64,000 nucleotides of DNA from an uncultured Ectothiorhodospiraceae bacterium (lineage in GTDB: Bacteria > Pseudomonadota > Gammaproteobacteria > CAMYNG01), in assembly GCA_947259765.1 (NCBI GenBank), contig CAMYNG010000018.1:1-64000 (forward strand), read 5' to 3'. Position numbers and translations under genes: made by a program. Below the pieces are notes generated by a model. That model searched no databases. It saw only the letters and a program-made list of their open reading frames with translations, and was not told the origin of the DNA. Below are positions 26,294 to 36,208 of the stretch, piece by piece (positions within the stretch are counted from its first letter, which is position 1; every line of letters starts with the position of its first letter).

Positions 26294-27229
26294 GTGTTTT
26301 CGAAATTGTTACAGAGAATCATTCTGGTTTTGAGCTCCATGGGGCTGATTTCGTGTGGCGGCGGACTGGCTCTGCTGTTGGCGGAAGGTGGAATTGGTGG
26401 CACCGGCATCTCGCTCGGACCGATCCTGGCCTTCGGCAGCGTTGTTGTTAACGATGTTAAATTTGAAACCGACAGCGCCAGCTTCGAAGTCAACGGCGAT
26501 ACCGACGCGACACAGGACGATCTGCGTTTGGGTATGGTGGTGACCGTGCTGGGTGACAAGAACGAGGACAATGTCAGCGGCACAGCCGGTGTGGTGCGCT
26601 ATGATCCGATCCTGATTGGATCGATTAAGGATGCACCTGCGGACAACAGTTTCATTGTGCTGGAGCAAACAATCGTGGTTGATTCACGGACCCAATATGA
26701 CGGCGTTCCCGGCGATGTATTCGGCGGTTTAAAACAGGGCGACGTGGTGGAAATATCCGGTCTCGTTGGCGAGCAAGGCGTAATTAGTGCGACCTTTGTC
26801 GGTCTGCGTGACGAGACAACACAGAGTGAAATTACGGCCTTCGTTTCTGACACCGCAGCGGGAAGTTTCAGAATCGGCAACTTGGTAGTGCTGTGGGACG
26901 GCGATGAAGAGGTCGAAGTCGGCGAGTATGTTGAGGTCGAAGGGACACTCAACAATGACGGTAACCTGGTCGCCTCCTCTGTAGAGGAACGAGATCCCGG
27001 GCTGAGCGTAACGGATGCCGATGAGGTGGAGATCGAGGCTATCGCCACCAGTGATTGCATCGGCCTGCCGTGTACTTTCAATTTGGGTTCGGTGCCCGTG
27101 CAGGTGGATGCCAATACTGAGATTGAAGATGGCACCGCCGATCAGATCGTAGCCGGCGTAAGGCTGGAAGCCGAAGGCAGCCTTGAAGGCGGCGTGCTTA
27201 TCGCCAGGGAAATCGAGTTCGAAGATTAA
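26294..27229 (+). CDS. DUF5666-type lipoprotein, unknown function
   Basis: A 311-residue lipoprotein: hydrophobic N terminus with lipobox LISC (Cys about residue 21), then a glycine-rich stretch and repeated beta-rich OB-like modules. Recurrent motifs are GxxV.V.DV.FETDSASFEVNG, LRLGMVVTVLGD and VGEYVEVEGTLNNDGNLVAS. This repeated pattern is that of DUF5666 domains, of which I count about three. It is predicted to be anchored at the inner face of the outer membrane or in the inner membrane. Translation begins at GTG one base after the upstream regulator-like gene. The protein is acidic; no enzymatic motif is seen. Confidence 0.75.
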   Translation: MFSKLLQRIILVLSSMGLISCGGGLALLLAEGGIGGTGISLGPILAFGSVVVNDVKFETDSASFEVNGDTDATQDDLRLGMVVTVLGDKNEDNVSGTAGVVRYDPILIGSIKDAPADNSFIVLEQTIVVDSRTQYDGVPGDVFGGLKQGDVVEISGLVGEQGVISATFVGLRDETTQSEITAFVSDTAAGSFRIGNLVVLWDGDEEVEVGEYVEVEGTLNNDGNLVASSVEERDPGLSVTDADEVEIEAIATSDCIGLPCTFNLGSVPVQVDANTEIEDGTADQIVAGVRLEAEGSLEGGVLIAREIEFED

Positions 27230-27437
27230 GCCCGTGCACCACCCGCTGCAGGAAACGTTCTATAACATATAAGGGCACCGTGGCCGTGCAGGGGGACGCA
27301 ATGGGTTCTCCCGCGGCCGCTTTGCCTACCTCCTCCCGGATTTTCTGATGACTTAAATTGAGACGGTGAGCGTACATGGACGCTGCCCCGCCGATGCTGC
27401 TACCATTCCAGGCCACTTGCACGGGAGGGGAAAAGCC

Positions 27438-28370
27438 ATGTCGGCCTTGATTTGCGGTTCGTTCGCGTATGACACCATCATGGTGTTTCATGATCACTTC
27501 AAGAAACACATTCTGCCCGACAAGGTGCATATTCTTAATGTGTCGTTTCTTGTTCCTGAGATGCGGCGTGAGTTCGGTGGCTGTGCCGGCAACATAGCTT
27601 ATAATCTGAAGCTGCTGGGCGGCGAGCCGTTGCCTATGGGAACCGTGGGCAACGATTTTGCCCCCTATGCCGAGTGGATGGATGAGTGCGGCATAAGCCG
27701 CAAGCACGTCCGCGCAGTTGACAAGATCTATACCGCACAGGCGTTTATCACCACGGATATGGATGACAATCAGATCACCGCGTTCCATCCCGGCGCCATG
27801 AGTTTCGCCCACGAAAACCGTGTCGAGGATGCGCAGGATGTGAGTATCGGTATCGTGTCGCCTGATGGCCGTGAAGGCATGCTTGAACATGCCCGCCAGT
27901 TTGCCGAGGCCAACATTCCGTTTATTTTTGATCCGGGACAGGGCTTGCCCATGTTCGATGGCGATGAGTTACTTGAATTTATTGACCAGGCCAGTTGGAT
28001 CACCGTAAACGACTATGAGGCGCAGTTATTGCAGGAACGCACCAAACTGGCGCCACACGAGATCGCTGAGCGGGTTGACGCACTGATTGTTACTTTGGGG
28101 GCCGAGGGTTCTCATATCTACGCGTCGGATCATCGGCATGACATTCCAAGCGCGAGTCCCCAGGCGGTGAACGATCCTACCGGTTGTGGTGACGCGTATC
28201 GTGCCGGCTTGTTATTCGGTTTGATGCACGATATGGATTGGGAAAATACCGGCCGTGTGGCGTCATTAATGGGTGCCCTGAAAATCGAGCACCACGGCAC
28301 GCAAAATCATCGTTTCGACAAAAACGAAATCGATGCCCGTTTTAAGGATGCATTTGGATACAGCTTATAA
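27438..28370 (+). CDS. PfkB-family carbohydrate/nucleoside kinase (adenosine-kinase-like)
   Basis: A cytoplasmic ribokinase-fold kinase of 310 residues. It shows the PfkB signatures GGCAGNIAYNLKLLGG near the N terminus and DPTGCGDAYRAGLLFGLM near residue 255, where the Asp is the catalytic base and GCGD the anion hole. The start is the ATG at 27438, with GGGAGGGG just upstream. Similar proteins are annotated as adenosine kinase or generic carbohydrate kinase; substrate specificity cannot be read from sequence. It stands alone between the lipoprotein gene and the convergent DUF255 gene. Confidence 0.88.
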   Translation: MSALICGSFAYDTIMVFHDHFKKHILPDKVHILNVSFLVPEMRREFGGCAGNIAYNLKLLGGEPLPMGTVGNDFAPYAEWMDECGISRKHVRAVDKIYTAQAFITTDMDDNQITAFHPGAMSFAHENRVEDAQDVSIGIVSPDGREGMLEHARQFAEANIPFIFDPGQGLPMFDGDELLEFIDQASWITVNDYEAQLLQERTKLAPHEIAERVDALIVTLGAEGSHIYASDHRHDIPSASPQAVNDPTGCGDAYRAGLLFGLMHDMDWENTGRVASLMGALKIEHHGTQNHRFDKNEIDARFKDAFGYSL

Positions 28371-28412
28371 GCCGAAAATCGACACCGATTTCGGCTGGCC
28401 GGTGGTTTAACT

Positions 28413-30473
28413 TCAAGCTACGCTAAGAATTTTTTCCAGTTCCGCCAATGAGTTCACTGGCGCCTGGCAGCTCATGCCGCTGCAGACATAGGCCACGACA
28501 TCGTCTCTCGGCTTACGTTCCGCTAACAGCCCGGGTAGCTCGGCCTCCGCTGGAATGGCGAAACACATGCGACGCGGCGCATAGCTGCCTCTACAGCGCT
28601 GTAACCACTCAGAACTCGCCGTTGCGTCACCGCGAATCACGATGGTTTGCGGTGGAAATAAATATTCCTCCAGTCCCAGTAGCATGCCGCTGTGCGCAGA
28701 TGGGAACTGTTTCATCGATTCCCAGGCGCATTGTAGTGCCCGCTCGGCAGCGTCAAGATAGCGGGTTTCTCCCAGTAAATGCCCCAGACGGCCGAGTACG
28801 TAAGCCGCAACGCCATTACCGGCTGGCGTCGCTTCGTCTGAAAATGGCTTCGGGCGCTGGATCAATTTTTCGTGATCGTTGGCGGTAAAATAAAAACCGC
28901 CATTGTGTTTGTCTTCGAAATGTTCCAGCACTGCATCCGCCAATTCAATGACCCAGGCAAAATCCTTGTCACGCCATTGGCCTTGCAGCAACTCAAGCAG
29001 GCCGTCAATGAGAAATACGTAATCGTCCAGATAGGCCATCAGATGCGCCTTGTCGTCCTTGAATGTTGCCAGTAGACGGTTGTCGACATACAGCGTGTCA
29101 CGTAAAAAATCAGCGGCGTGTTGTGCCGATGAAATAAATTCCGGTTTGTTAAACTGTCGTCCGGCGACCGCCATGCCTTTTATCATCAAGCCATTCCAGG
29201 AGGTCAGAATTTTTTCGTCGCGGCCGGGACGCACGCGTTGTTCACGCGCAACAAATAGTTTTTCGCGAGCGGAGTCGACTATCGCGTCGAAATCGGACTC
29301 CGTTTTTTGAAGTTGATCAGCAAGGGTGTTTCGGTCCGAATACACATGTGCATGCCAGTGTCCTTCGAAATTGGCTTCGCGGTCAAAACCGAACAATGGC
29401 GCAACAACAGCAAATTCCTCTTCTGTTAGCAACGCCTTGACGTCGGCGGGAGTCCAGACATAGTACTTGCCCTCTTCACCTTCCGAGTCCGCATCGAGGG
29501 TGGAGTAATAGCCACCGTTAGGTGACTGCATTTCACGCATTACCCAGGCCGCAGTTTCCTCGGCAATGCGGCGAAAAGCAACGTCGCCAGTCGCGGCCCA
29601 GGCTTGAGCGTACAGGGCCAACAGCGGGCCGTTGTCATAGAGCATTTTTTCAAAGTGCGGGATCATCCACCGCTCGTCTACGGAGTAACGACAAAAGCCG
29701 CCGCCTATCTGGTCGTACATGCCACCCGCACCCATGGCCTGTAATGTAAATCGCGTCATCTCCAATGCTTGTTCATCCGACTGCCCGTCGGCAACCGTTT
29801 TGGCCCAATGACGCATCAACCGTTCGAGGTTGGTAGGATGTGGAAACTTGGGCGCGCCGCCGAAGCCACCGTAGGTGGCATCGTAATCCGCTTGTAATTG
29901 ACGTCGTGCTTGATCAAGCGGCGCGGCATCGAGTGTTTGGCCGCTTGCGCTCGCACTCTTGCTAATACTTTCCAGAGAGTCCATGAGACTTCCGTTTTGT
30001 GCGTCAATTTGGTCGCCGTGCTCACGGTAAAATGTTTCTACACGTTGCAGCACTTCAGTAAACGGCGGCATGCCGTGAGCGGGGCGATTAGGAAAGTAGG
30101 TGCCGGAAAAGAAGGGAATGTTTTCGCCCGGTGTAAGAATTACGTTGAGCGGCCAACCGCCAGGCCGACGATTTAGCAGATGGTGTGCCGTCTGGTAAAT
30201 CTTGTCCAGATCCGGTCGTTCCTCGCGATCAACCTTAATGTTGATATACAGCGAGTTCATGACTTCCGCTGTTGCCGGGTCCTCGAAGGACTCATGAGCC
30301 ATGACGTGACACCAGTGACAGGCGGAATAACCGATTGACAAAAGGATTAACTTATTTTCGTGCCGGGCCTTTTCCAGGGCTTCTTCACCCCAGGGATACC
30401 AGTTAACCGGATTATCTGCATGTTGTTGCAAATAGGGACTGGTTTCATCGATTAATCGGTTGGTTGCACTCAT
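28413..30473 (-). CDS. thioredoxin-domain protein of the DUF255 / YyaL (SPATA20-like) family
   Basis: This 686-residue cytoplasmic protein starts with the DUF255 thioredoxin-like domain: [20 protein letters not shown], then [18 protein letters not shown] with a CxxC pair, followed by an (alpha/alpha)6 barrel resembling N-acylglucosamine epimerases/glycosidases. The ATG at 30471-30473 gives the family's canonical start [15 protein letters not shown]; an in-frame start further upstream adds unrelated residues. The family is widespread but its reaction is unknown; a redox or sugar-related role has been proposed. It converges with the kinase gene, and rlmI is divergent. Confidence 0.93.
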   Translation of the reverse strand: MSATNRLIDETSPYLQQHADNPVNWYPWGEEALEKARHENKLILLSIGYSACHWCHVMAHESFEDPATAEVMNSLYINIKVDREERPDLDKIYQTAHHLLNRRPGGWPLNVILTPGENIPFFSGTYFPNRPAHGMPPFTEVLQRVETFYREHGDQIDAQNGSLMDSLESISKSASASGQTLDAAPLDQARRQLQADYDATYGGFGGAPKFPHPTNLERLMRHWAKTVADGQSDEQALEMTRFTLQAMGAGGMYDQIGGGFCRYSVDERWMIPHFEKMLYDNGPLLALYAQAWAATGDVAFRRIAEETAAWVMREMQSPNGGYYSTLDADSEGEEGKYYVWTPADVKALLTEEEFAVVAPLFGFDREANFEGHWHAHVYSDRNTLADQLQKTESDFDAIVDSAREKLFVAREQRVRPGRDEKILTSWNGLMIKGMAVAGRQFNKPEFISSAQHAADFLRDTLYVDNRLLATFKDDKAHLMAYLDDYVFLIDGLLELLQGQWRDKDFAWVIELADAVLEHFEDKHNGGFYFTANDHEKLIQRPKPFSDEATPAGNGVAAYVLGRLGHLLGETRYLDAAERALQCAWESMKQFPSAHSGMLLGLEEYLFPPQTIVIRGDATASSEWLQRCRGSYAPRRMCFAIPAEAELPGLLAERKPRDDVVAYVCSGMSCQAPVNSLAELEKILSVA

Positions 30474-30660
30474 ACGGTCGGTTATCCTGGCGTTACTTGG
30501 CAATCGGCGCATTACTATAGTGGATTCGCCCGCCGCCTGCTGAAAATAATAGCGCAGCAATTTATAACGCCGTAAATATTAGCCAAATATTAACTTGGAC
30601 ACGGCAGCTCATGTCCGGTAGTTTAATGCGGTCTTTTATCCGTATTCCAGACAGGTTTTT

Positions 30661-31854
30661 ATGTCCCCAGCCTATCCACAACTCCGCTTGCGCAAAGGTG
30701 AGGATCGCCGCCTGCGCGCCGGCCACCTCTGGGTGTACAGCAATGAAGTTGATGTCAAACGGACGCCGTTGACTGCGTGTGAGCCGGGTAAACTTGTGAA
30801 CCTCGTTGACCCCCAGGGTAAGCCGATGGGCACAGCCTATGCCAACCCGCAAAGTTTGATCGCCGCCCGCATCCTGACACGTCGTGAAAATCAACTCATT
30901 GACGAAGCCTGGCTGGCAACGCGAATTCAACGGGCGCTGGAGTTGCGTTCGATGTTATTCGCGCAACCGTATTATCGATTGATTTATGGTGAGAGCGACG
31001 GCCTGCCGGGTCTGGTCGTGGATCGATTTGAAAGTGTATTGGTTGTTCAAATAACCACTGCGGGCATGGAGCAATTGCGCGATGAAATTGTTGCCGCGTT
31101 GCAATCGGTACTGAAACCGCGTGTTGTGGTGTTACGCAATGACACCCCGGCGCGCGTGCGTGAGGGGTTGGAAAATTATGTCGAAACTATCGTGGGTGAA
31201 GCACCACAGGAGTTGATAGTAGAAGAGAATGGCACACGCTTTGAAGTACCGTTAATGGATAGCCAGAAAACCGGTTGGTACTACGATCACCGTTTAAATC
31301 GAGCGCGTATGCAGACATACGCCACTAATAAGCGGATGCTGGACGTTTTTAGTTTTGCCGGTGCATGGGGTATTGAGGCATTGCAGGCGGGCGCATCGCA
31401 ACTGGTCTGTGTGGATAGTTCAGCCAGTGCGTTGAGTACAGCCGAGCACAATGCAAAGTTAAATCAGGTTGTTGATCGTTTTTCATCAATCCGTGGCGAA
31501 GCCTTTGAGGTGCTAAAGCAAATGCATCAGGATAAACAGAAGTTTGATCTGGTGGTATTGGATCCTCCCGCCTTTGTTAAACGCCGTAAGGATCTTAAGC
31601 AGGGTGCCCTGGCCTACCGACGACTCAATACGCTGGCCATGCCGCTGTTGAGTAAAAATGCCGTGCTTATATCGGCGTCGTGTTCTTTCCATATGCCACG
31701 TGATCGACTGCTGAGTGAGATTCGCCACGCTGCAGTGCGCAGTGGCCGCGTCTTGCAAATTATTGAGCAGGGCCATCAGGGGCCGGATCATCCTGTTCAT
31801 CCCGCCATGCCGGAAACCGATTACCTGAAAGCGTTTGTGTGTCGTATTGTCTAA
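30661..31854 (+). CDS. rlmI: 23S rRNA (cytosine-1962-C5) methyltransferase
   Basis: RlmI methylates C1962 of 23S rRNA using SAM. The 397-residue protein has an N-terminal PUA-like domain (LRLRKGEDRRLRAGHLWVYSNEV), the central linker and a Rossmann methyltransferase domain. Visible motifs are MLDVFSFAGAWGIEALQAGA (SAM site), LVVLDPPAFVKRRKDLKQG (motif IV DPPxF) and ISASCSFHM (catalytic Cys). The length equals E. coli RlmI (396). The ATG at 30661 has only a weak upstream AGG. It is divergent from the DUF255 gene. Confidence 0.94.
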   Translation: MSPAYPQLRLRKGEDRRLRAGHLWVYSNEVDVKRTPLTACEPGKLVNLVDPQGKPMGTAYANPQSLIAARILTRRENQLIDEAWLATRIQRALELRSMLFAQPYYRLIYGESDGLPGLVVDRFESVLVVQITTAGMEQLRDEIVAALQSVLKPRVVVLRNDTPARVREGLENYVETIVGEAPQELIVEENGTRFEVPLMDSQKTGWYYDHRLNRARMQTYATNKRMLDVFSFAGAWGIEALQAGASQLVCVDSSASALSTAEHNAKLNQVVDRFSSIRGEAFEVLKQMHQDKQKFDLVVLDPPAFVKRRKDLKQGALAYRRLNTLAMPLLSKNAVLISASCSFHMPRDRLLSEIRHAAVRSGRVLQIIEQGHQGPDHPVHPAMPETDYLKAFVCRIV

Positions 31855-31976
31855 GCCCGGCATGCTAATATCGCAGGCGGATTTCCCGGGTTGACGGTGT
31901 TTTAATATAGCAGCCGCGAGGATTGCGGCGCGTAAGTACAAAAACTACCAGAAATTTTTTAAAGCGAGATTAAACC

Positions 31977-32783
31977 ATGTTCGTAGTTGAGTTCGATCCC
32001 ACCGCGTTTCACGTTTTCGGTTGGCCGGTTCGTTGGTACGGACTGATGTACCTGATTGGTATCGTCGGTGGTTGGTGGCTGGGCCGCGTGCGTGCCAAAC
32101 AACATCCGGAATGGGGGTTCACGGCACAGCAGGTTGACGATCTGGCATTTTATATTGGTCTTGGCGTGATCCTTGGCGGACGCATTGGTTATATCCTGTT
32201 TTACAATCCGTTCCTTCCCCCCGGACAGGCTTCGCATTTCTGGGAGATTTGGAAAGGTGGCATGTCCTTTCATGGCGGTCTGCTGGGTGTGCTGATAGCA
32301 CTTTGGTTTGCCAAGCGTCGTTTCGGCCGCAGCTATTTCGAGGTGGTCGATTTCATCGCGCCCTTTGTGACGCTGGGGCTGGGTACCGGTCGTATTGGCA
32401 ACTTCATTAATGGTGAACTTTGGGGTAAACATACTGATCTGCCGTGGGGCATGATTTTTCCTCGTTCGGGTGATGCAATGCCACGTCATCCTAATCCGCT
32501 GTACGAGTTTTTTCTCGAAGGTGTGGTGATGTTCATTATTTTGTGGTGGTTTTCATCGAAAAAGCGGCCGACCATGGCGGTGTCCGGACTGTTCGCCATA
32601 CTTTACGCGAGTTTCCGCATCCTGATTGAGTTCGTCCGTGTACCCGACAAGGAACTGGGCTATCTTGCCTTTGGCTGGCTCACTATGGGCCAGGTTCTCT
32701 CGCTGCCATTATTGGCGACAGGTATCATATTGATTTGGCTGGCATATAATAAAAAGCAGGGACAAGTGACGAGTAACGAGTGA
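31977..32783 (+). CDS. lgt: prolipoprotein diacylglyceryl transferase
   Basis: Lgt attaches diacylglycerol to the lipobox cysteine of prolipoproteins in the inner membrane. The 268-residue protein has about seven membrane helices, the H-G-G-L motif FHGGLLGVLIALWFAKRRF and the Lgt signature GRIGNFINGELWGKHTDLPWG. Its C-terminal residues KKQGQVTSNE come from a dispersed heptamer repeat, very like the tail of YgfB. The neighbour is thyA (about 105 bases downstream), the usual lgt-thyA pairing. Confidence 0.97.
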   Translation: MFVVEFDPTAFHVFGWPVRWYGLMYLIGIVGGWWLGRVRAKQHPEWGFTAQQVDDLAFYIGLGVILGGRIGYILFYNPFLPPGQASHFWEIWKGGMSFHGGLLGVLIALWFAKRRFGRSYFEVVDFIAPFVTLGLGTGRIGNFINGELWGKHTDLPWGMIFPRSGDAMPRHPNPLYEFFLEGVVMFIILWWFSSKKRPTMAVSGLFAILYASFRILIEFVRVPDKELGYLAFGWLTMGQVLSLPLLATGIILIWLAYNKKQGQVTSNE

Positions 32784-32787
32784 CGGG
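32758..32787 (+). repeat. GACGAGT heptamer repeat forming the lgt 3' end
   Basis: The units GACAAGT, GACGAGT, AACGAGT, GACGGG run through the last codons and stop codon of lgt, in the same reading phase as at the end of ygfB (11168). This makes the tail QGQVTSNE. Confidence 0.7.
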
Positions 32788-32889
32788 CCAAACTGGCAGG
32801 AGTTACTTGTTTCTCGGCACTGATTTTATGGCGTGGTAAGATTATGGCCGCAACACCCGGTGGGTTGAGATGTATAGGGGGAATCCGGT

Positions 32890-33684
32890 TTGAAGCAGTA
32901 TCTTGATCTCATGCGCCATGTGCGCGACCACGGTATTAAAAAAGAAGATCGTACCGGAACCGGCACACTCAGCGTCTTTGGCTATCAGATGCGTTTTGAT
33001 CTTGCCGAAGGTTTTCCGGTTGTCACCACCAAGAAATTACATCTGCGCTCCATTCTTCACGAGCTCCTGTGGTTTTTGCAGGGCGACACCAATATCAAAT
33101 ATCTGCAGGACAACGGCGTCAGTATCTGGGACGAGTGGGCGGATGAACAGGGCAATCTCGGGCCAGTGTACGGCTATCAATGGCGCTCCTGGCCGACTGC
33201 TGATGGTCGATATGTAGATCAAATTCAACAGGTCGTTGAGCAGATAAAGCACAATCCGGATTCGCGCCGTCTGATCGTGTCAGCCTGGAATGTGGGTGAG
33301 ATCGAGAATATGGCCTTACCGCCATGCCACGCGTTTTTTCAATTCTATGTGGCAGATGGGCGGTTATCCTGCCAATTGTATCAACGCAGCGCTGATATTT
33401 TTCTCGGTGTGCCGTTTAACATTGCTTCGTATGCATTATTGACACTCATGATTGCGCAGGCAACGGGCCTGCGTCCTGGTGAATTCGTGCATACTCTGGG
33501 TGATGCCCATCTTTATTCCAACCACATCGAACAGGCGGACGAACAACTGTCACGCAAACCGCTGCCATTGCCCATGATGAAAATCAATCCAGACATCCGG
33601 GACATTTTTGATTTCAAGTTCGAGGACTTTGAACTTATTGGTTATGAGTGTCACCCACATATCAAGGCACCCGTGGCCGTATAA
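32890..33684 (+). CDS. thyA: thymidylate synthase
   Basis: ThyA methylates dUMP to dTMP with 5,10-methylene-THF, producing dihydrofolate that FolA (34649) recycles. The 264-residue sequence aligns end to end with E. coli ThyA, including the active-site Cys146 in [12 protein letters not shown] and the [27 protein letters not shown] and DAHLYSNH motifs. Translation starts at TTG (coding MKQYLDLM, the canonical start), with GGGGG about 8 bases upstream. The weak start codon may lower expression. It follows lgt. Confidence 0.98.
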   Translation: MKQYLDLMRHVRDHGIKKEDRTGTGTLSVFGYQMRFDLAEGFPVVTTKKLHLRSILHELLWFLQGDTNIKYLQDNGVSIWDEWADEQGNLGPVYGYQWRSWPTADGRYVDQIQQVVEQIKHNPDSRRLIVSAWNVGEIENMALPPCHAFFQFYVADGRLSCQLYQRSADIFLGVPFNIASYALLTLMIAQATGLRPGEFVHTLGDAHLYSNHIEQADEQLSRKPLPLPMMKINPDIRDIFDFKFEDFELIGYECHPHIKAPVAV

Positions 33685-34062
33685 AGTTGCGCCATTGGCA
33701 TGATCCTGGTTGCCCTAAATTGAAATTTCAAAAACCAGATCACATTGAAAAAACCGGACTATCCGGCAGCCGCGTTGCGGATCCGACTAGTAGCTGGAAT
33801 TCCATTCCACCGGTTTTAAGTGAGCTGGTTTTTGGCGCACGCATTGAGCCGGCTTTTTCTGAGAAACCAGCGTCACCTTTTTTTGACATTGTTGTATAAG
33901 AGCGTCCTTCTTTCGAATCATTGCGTGTTTCCAACTTGCAAGCTTTTCGATCGCTTTGTTTATAAATATGCGAACTTTGCCATGTTGAGTTGCCGCGGCA
34001 TTTGCTAGATTAAATCCTCCGCCGGGGAGACCGCGCGATAACAGGCAAGAAGCAGGGTTCTC
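33685..34062. other. 378-base gap after thyA; possible long hairpin, restriction-site cluster
   Basis: No gene is seen. AAAACCGG (33750-33757) and CCGGTTTT (33810-33817) are inverted and could end the thyA transcript. Between them lie BamHI (33779), SpeI (33786) and EcoRI (33797) recognition sequences within 24 bases. The right half should hold the promoter of the lipoprotein gene. Confidence 0.5.
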
Positions 34063-34533
34063 ATGATGCCTACCTACAAAAAGATATTTTCTCCGCTCAT
34101 TTTTCTGTTTTTAAGCGGCTGTGTTTCCGGTTTGCATGTCCCCGATATTGATGAGCAAATTGCGGCTTCACCCGTGGTGGAAATGGCCATGTCGGAAAGC
34201 TTTACACCACGGACTGCTACCGAAAACATTGCTTTGTTCTATCGCGACTGGAATGCCTGGACCCGTCCCGCAGCTGTGAAGGACTGGAAACATCACTACG
34301 TCATGGGCGATGCTTCATCTCCACAATGGCCGTTTATCAAGGTTGCGCATGTTACCGTTTACCTGCGTGACCTGAATGACGCCCAGGCGGTTGCGCAACT
34401 TCGGGAAACCGCCCATTCACTGGGTGGCGATGCTATTGTGAATTTATATCGCGAACCGCTGATTGACAAGAAAACAATGCCCGCCGATATCATCGGTTAT
34501 CGCTATAAAGGCTTGATTGTAAGCAAGAACTGA
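34063..34533 (+). CDS. small lipoprotein, unknown
   Basis: A 156-residue protein with a signal peptide and lipobox LSGC (Cys about residue 20) after KKIFSPLIFLFLSGC. The mature part contains KVAHVTVYLRDLNDAQAVAQ and LGGDAIVNLYREPL. The GGDAIVN... pattern resembles the YbjQ/DUF74-like or Slp-type heavy-metal-binding folds in a loose way, not enough for a call. It may start at either of two adjacent ATG codons (34063 or 34066). It is followed by folA but with its own spacing of about 115 bases. Confidence 0.75.
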   Translation: MMPTYKKIFSPLIFLFLSGCVSGLHVPDIDEQIAASPVVEMAMSESFTPRTATENIALFYRDWNAWTRPAAVKDWKHHYVMGDASSPQWPFIKVAHVTVYLRDLNDAQAVAQLRETAHSLGGDAIVNLYREPLIDKKTMPADIIGYRYKGLIVSKN

Positions 34534-34648
34534 GTGTTCGACCCGAAAATTATAGCGTTTTTATCGATCGCCGGTTTCACCATTTGATAACGTCGAAACA
34601 GCTTTAAATGCTACAATCCCCCGACTTAAGACAGGTGTAGCAATAACA

Positions 34649-35161
34649 ATGAATCGCAAGCCACTTGTTTCTCTCATCTGGGCGATGGCCGATAATCGCA
34701 TTATCGGGGTTAATAATCGCCTGCCCTGGAAGCTGCCTTCTGATATGCAGTGGTTTCGTAAAGCCACCATGGGCAAGCCTATTGTAATGGGGCGTAAGAC
34801 TTTCGAATCATTTGGTGGAAAGGCCCTGCCCGGACGGCATAACATTGTAGTCACCCATGATGTAAATTTTCACGCCGAAGAAATCAGCGTGGCGCATTCG
34901 CTTGAAGAGGCTTTTGAGACAGCGGGTTTGGTGGATGAGGTTATGGTGATCGGCGGTGAATCCTTTTACAAGCAAACACTGGCGCATGCCGATCGACTAT
35001 ATGTCACCCACGTACACACCAACGTTGAAGGCGATGCGTGGTTTCCCGAGTTTGACGAAAGCGAATGGCATGAAGTGAGCCGCATTGAATGCCAGGCGGA
35101 TGAAAAAAATCCGTTTGATCATTCTTTTGCGATCCTGGAGCGTAATCTAAAAACTGATTAG
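34649..35161 (+). CDS. folA: dihydrofolate reductase
   Basis: FolA reduces dihydrofolate to tetrahydrofolate with NADPH. The 170-residue protein shows SLIWAMADNRIIGVNNRLPW (substrate pocket), the acidic residue in LPSDMQWFRKAT, VMGRKTFES for NADPH binding, and VIGGESFYKQTL. It converges with apaH, repeating the apaH/folA neighbourhood known from E. coli. Confidence 0.97.
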   Translation: MNRKPLVSLIWAMADNRIIGVNNRLPWKLPSDMQWFRKATMGKPIVMGRKTFESFGGKALPGRHNIVVTHDVNFHAEEISVAHSLEEAFETAGLVDEVMVIGGESFYKQTLAHADRLYVTHVHTNVEGDAWFPEFDESEWHEVSRIECQADEKNPFDHSFAILERNLKTD

Positions 35162-35204
35162 CGTGGGAACGTAAATCGCGCGTGGGGTGCTGCGGCGAAT
35201 CCAG

Positions 35205-36038
35205 TTAGTTTCCGTGCGGCAATTGTGCCATCTCACAATCTTCACGAAAGTACTTCAGCGGGGAGGGGGCCAGTTGTAACGCAGTTAGTTGTCCTCCCCA
35301 AACGCAGCCGGTATCGAGAGGAAACACGTTGGCTGCGTCATATGATCCCAATGTCGACCAGTGCCCAAAAACAATCTGCATGTCAGCACTTTTGCGCCCC
35401 GGCACCTCGAACCACGGTAGTGAGCCGTTAGTCTGTGTTCCCGGTGCGCCGTTGGACTTGAATTCCAGACTCCCGTCCGGGTAACAATAACGCATGCGGG
35501 TAAATGCATTACAAATAAAGCGCAGACGCTCAATCCCTGTGAGCTGCGCCGACCAGCTTGCCGGTTTGTTGCCGTACATGTGATGCAGAAAATCCGTATA
35601 GCCGTCGCTGCGTAACGTTGTCTCCAGCTCGCGTGCGTAGCGCATCGTTTCTTCAGCATCCCATTGCGGTGGGAGTCCGGCGTGGATGAGATGAAAGTTC
35701 AATTCGGGATCGTAATGCGCCAGCGGGCGGTGACGTAGCCAGTCAAGAAGCCTTTCACGATCTGCCGCGTTTAAAATTCGCTGCATTCCCGCATCGCGTT
35801 CCTTGCGCACGCCTTCTGCTGCGGCGAGAAGGTGCAGATCATGGTTGCCCAGAACCGTCAGCGCACTCTCGCCCAGTGCGTGCACGAAACGCAGGGTTTC
35901 CAATGACTGCGGGCCACGGTTAACCAGATCGCCGCAAAACCACAGTCGGTCCGCGGTTGGATCGAAGCAGAGTTTGTCGAGCAGTCGTTGTAAGGGGTCC
36001 AGGCAACCCTGCAGGTCGCCAATCGCATATACTGACAT
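35205..36038 (-). CDS. apaH: bis(5'-nucleosyl)-tetraphosphatase, symmetrical
   Basis: ApaH hydrolyses Ap4A to two ADP and also removes Np4 caps from RNA. The 277-residue protein is a calcineurin-like metallophosphatase with GDLQGCLDPLQRLLD, FCGDLVNRGPQSLETLRF and LGNHDLHLLA metal-binding motifs, and LIHAGLPPQWD. E. coli ApaH is 280 residues. A methyltransferase gene lies between it and apaG, which are adjacent in E. coli. Confidence 0.96.
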   Translation of the reverse strand: MSVYAIGDLQGCLDPLQRLLDKLCFDPTADRLWFCGDLVNRGPQSLETLRFVHALGESALTVLGNHDLHLLAAAEGVRKERDAGMQRILNAADRERLLDWLRHRPLAHYDPELNFHLIHAGLPPQWDAEETMRYARELETTLRSDGYTDFLHHMYGNKPASWSAQLTGIERLRFICNAFTRMRYCYPDGSLEFKSNGAPGTQTNGSLPWFEVPGRKSADMQIVFGHWSTLGSYDAANVFPLDTGCVWGGQLTALQLAPSPLKYFREDCEMAQLPHGN

Positions 36039-36134
36039 GAATGAACTTGTTTGTTATGGGCGAGAACTAATCTAGCAGTCCGTGGTTGGATCGTACAGTG
36101 TCCTCTTAAGCATTGGCATAAGAACCTAAGGATC

Positions 36135-36190
36135 AACCACAGAGTTCACAGAGCAAATGAATTTGATTTGGCTTTCTCTGTGTTTTGTTT
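36135..36190. repeat. ACCACAGAG-type dispersed repeat (copy 1)
   Basis: AACCACAGAGTTCACAGAG (36135-36153) faces TTCTCTGTG (36174-36182) across a short A+T-rich centre, between apaH and the methyltransferase gene. A longer copy with the same end sequences lies at 48302-48482. Such ACCACAGAG...CTCTGTGG intergenic repeats occur in several proteobacterial genomes, as far as I remember. Confidence 0.55.
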
Positions 36191-36208
36191 TCCGGCGGCC
36201 GTTGCGGA

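Noticed and set aside
28371-28396. GCCGAAAATCG/CGATTTCGGC hairpin after the PfkB kinase
   Set aside because: It can form a stem with one bulge but has no T-run on either strand, so it is not listed as a terminator.
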